DNA from: UBA4416 sp043718985
GTDB lineage: Bacteria; Bacteroidota; Bacteroidia; B-17B0; Aurantibacillaceae
Length of the DNA stretch: 6,447 bases
NCBI GenBank assembly: GCA_043718985.1
Contig: JAYSUQ010000021.1
Location: 1-6,447, forward strand
Reading direction: 5' to 3'
A program made the position numbers and the translations under genes. The notes beneath the pieces are model-generated. The model saw only the letters and a program-made list of their open reading frames with translations, searched no databases and was not told the origin of the DNA. Each line of letters opens with the position of its first letter. The stretch's first letter is position 1. Below are positions 6,398 to 6,447 of the stretch, one piece after another.

Positions 6398-6447
6398 AAG
6401 TGTGGCGTCGATTATTCTAGGTAGCTGGGGCTCTCTTCGTTGACGGA

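Noticed and set aside
6412..6447. Possible C-terminal tail (11 codons, ending ...SPSYLE) of a minus-strand gene entering from the right
   Set aside because: Eleven codons are too few to judge, and there is no recognisable motif. The sequence to the right of the window would settle it.
6298..6447. tRNA or other structured RNA at the right edge
   Set aside because: No cloverleaf, T-loop or anticodon arm can be folded; the palindromes explain the visible pairing.

Overview
The window reads as a low-GC chromosomal segment of a member of the Bacteroidota. Four things point there. The long left-hand protein ends in a type IX secretion (T9SS) type A sorting domain. A near-consensus Bacteroidota promoter (TTG, 22-nt spacer, TAnnTTTG) precedes the right-hand gene. 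All four start codons sit behind A-rich leaders with no Shine-Dalgarno sequence. The protein families present are typical of the phylum. The genus cannot be named from this sequence.

Layout. Positions 1-3418 (minus strand) hold one very long open frame of 1139 visible codons. It runs off the left edge probably just before its stop. It encodes a secreted, modular, Ig-like-repeat protein: signal peptide, N-terminal beta-sandwich-like domain, six Ig-like units (order A-A-B-A-B-A, with a 552-bp super-repeat), a 12-cysteine domain, and a C-terminal sorting signal. A very AT-rich intergenic stretch (3419-3705) with five TTAATTAA palindromes separates it from a divergent set of three plus-strand genes. 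These are a membrane-anchored or lipidated peroxiredoxin-like thioredoxin-fold protein (3706-4320), protein-L-isoaspartate O-methyltransferase pcm (4477-5154), and a small outer-membrane beta-barrel protein (5286-6245). Intrinsic terminators follow the first and third of these genes. The barrel gene has its own strong promoter, so the three are probably separate transcription units rather than one operon. The last 150 bases (6298-6447) hold no convincing gene but carry a REP-like hairpin, a 16-nt tandem repeat and a 9-bp-arm palindrome.

How they fit together. Three of the four products are predicted to leave the cytoplasm: a T9SS cargo at the cell surface, a thiol protein at a membrane or in the periplasm, and an outer-membrane barrel. 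Pcm is the cytoplasmic exception and acts in protein repair. No shared pathway can be shown from the sequence. I see no defence system, CRISPR array, insertion sequence, tRNA or rRNA. The most interesting material is the architecture of the large surface protein and the intergenic repeat elements.
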